Notes under the pieces: generated by a model
Told to the model about the DNA's origin: nothing
What the model saw: only the letters and a program-made list of their open reading frames with translations
The model's database searches: none
Shown: positions 22,345-23,172 of the stretch, in pieces
Layout: each line of letters opens with the position of its first letter
How positions within the stretch are numbered: position 1 is the stretch's first letter
Position numbers and translations under genes: made by a program
Source of the DNA: a virus
Direction: 5' to 3' (one strand)
IMG/VR virus record: IMGVR_UViG_3300035190_000263
Coordinates: 1 to 23,172 of that record
Length of the DNA stretch: 23,172 bases

Positions 22345-23172
22345 GAAGTTTCTTTCTATGGTTTCCTCTTCCTTGGAGAAGTTCGCTTGGAAGAAGGACA
22401 ACCTTGCCAACTGTCGATGTCCTCTTTGCGGTGATTCGCAGAAGAACAAGAACAGAGCAAGAGGATACTTCTATCAAAAGGGAAACAACATCTTCTATCG
22501 TTGCCACAACTGTGGTGTAAGCACAACTTTCTACAAGTTTTTGGAGCAAGTGTCTCCTGCATTGTGTAGAGAATATGCCTTGGAACGATGGAAGGGTGGA
22601 GAGAATGGACATTCAAATTATACAAAACCTAAGTTCAAATTTGAACAACCTTCATTTGATGGAAAGAGAATTGATTTACCTTCGATGGTGGAACTGTCCG
22701 ATGACCACGAATGCAAGGAGTATGTGGTTTCAAGAAAGATTCCATTGGATTTCCTTTCGGATCTTTTCTATGCCGAGAACTTTGCTGAGTTTGTTCACAG
22801 ATACATTCCAGATAAGCAAGTTGGTGAAGAACCAAGATTGATTATTCCTCTTCGTGATGGTGATAAGAAACTGATAGGGTTTCAGGGTAGAGCAATCTAT
22901 CCTAGTGAAGTGAAATATATTACGATAAAGTTTGAAGAGAATCAGGAACATCTTTCTTATGGAATGGATCGTGTAGATCTAAACTCTACGGTTTATGTGA
23001 CAGAAGGACCGATTGATTCGATGTTCCTGCCTAATGCTGTTGCCATCTTGGGTATGAATCACGAACTGGATCCTTCAGTCAAGAACCCAGTGTTTGTTCT
23101 GGACAATGAACCAAGAAACAGAGAAGTGATAAAGCAATACGAGAAGTTGATAAAGAATGATTATAGAGTGTG
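22325..23172 (+). CDS. 61: DNA primase gp61 (partial, cut by window end)
   Basis: The open frame runs from ATG 22325 off the right edge, covering about 282 residues; the stop is outside the window. The zinc-ribbon pair is CPLC (Cys32, Cys35) and CHNC (Cys60, Cys63), followed by a T4-like middle with EPRLIIPLRDGDKKLIGFQG and KYITI. The Toprim-like region is VYVTEGPIDSMFLPNAVAIL at about 223-242, with VFVLDNEPRNREV after it, where the glutamate and the Asp-Asn-Glu act in metal binding in the family. It synthesises short RNA primers on the lagging strand with gp41. The start is chosen for its zinc-ribbon spacing; an in-frame ATG at 22358 would shorten the N-terminus by 11 residues. It overlaps the preceding small gene by 20 bases. 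Confidence 0.92.
   Translation, partial: MSIITDKKFLSMVSSSLEKFAWKKDNLANCRCPLCGDSQKNKNRARGYFYQKGNNIFYRCHNCGVSTTFYKFLEQVSPALCREYALERWKGGENGHSNYTKPKFKFEQPSFDGKRIDLPSMVELSDDHECKEYVVSRKIPLDFLSDLFYAENFAEFVHRYIPDKQVGEEPRLIIPLRDGDKKLIGFQGRAIYPSEVKYITIKFEENQEHLSYGMDRVDLNSTVYVTEGPIDSMFLPNAVAILGMNHELDPSVKNPVFVLDNEPRNREVIKQYEKLIKNDYRV

Noticed and set aside
1-23172. CRISPR arrays, tRNA genes, insertion sequences, integrase or attachment sites
   Set aside because: No regularly spaced direct repeats with unique spacers, no cloverleaf-like segment in the short intergenic gaps, and no transposase or recombinase other than UvsX were found.

Overview
The window is part of the genome of a tailed bacteriophage of the T4-like (myovirus) kind, probably from water or the sea. 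It holds the T4 core replication genes in the T4 order: the end of 44, then 62, regA, 43, uvsX, 41 and the start of 61. They are interrupted by tail-fibre genes built from the repeat-rich beta modules common in marine T4-like phages. Every supported gene is on the + strand. Genes are tightly packed, with many stop/start overlaps of 1-4 bases (ATGA, TGATG, TAATG). No stretch over 300 bases lacks a gene; the longest gaps are about 50 bases. The host cannot be named from this sequence; no photosynthesis or lysogeny genes are seen.

Layout. (1) Bases 1-1014: clamp-loader large subunit gp44 (C-terminus only), clamp-loader small subunit gp62, and the translational repressor RegA, with a hairpin and a late-promoter-like motif in the gp62-regA gap. 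(2) Bases 1014-15538: a structural module of 12 genes. It includes a small GTG-start gene (1400-1519), five proteins that share an N-terminal domain like that of the Mtd tropism determinant, a 91-residue coiled-coil protein with a 54-bp tandem repeat, and a ~977-residue adhesin-like protein. The adhesin carries GSGYTSAP-type repeats, a PKD-like segment and about 16 BspA-type leucine-rich repeats. (3) Bases 15538-16939: a SAM-dependent methyltransferase, dUTPase and a DUF1599/Nmad1 protein. (4) Bases 16936-23172: DNA polymerase gp43, a 66-residue ORF, UvsX recombinase, gp41 helicase, a 60-residue ORF and gp61 primase (cut by the window end).

How the parts may work together. The clamp loader, polymerase, recombinase, helicase and primase form the replisome and recombination-dependent replication system. 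RegA limits translation of early messages. dUTPase and possibly the Nmad1 protein condition the nucleotide pool. The middle module supplies virion fibre and baseplate-peripheral proteins for host recognition. In T4, regA is followed directly by 43; here about 15.9 kb lies between them. This creates a timing problem that the DNA appears to solve: a very good sigma70-type promoter (TTGACT, 17-bp spacer, TGC-TATACT) lies inside the 3' end of dut, just upstream of the Nmad1-43-uvsX-41-61 run, and a late-type CATAAATA motif lies just upstream of regA and the structural run.

The least explained signals are a shared C-terminal signature (D-[GC/GS]-[TN]-[YF]-stop) on six consecutive structural genes, a shuffled 43-residue C-terminal cassette, and the adhesin with its cysteine-marked leucine-rich repeats.
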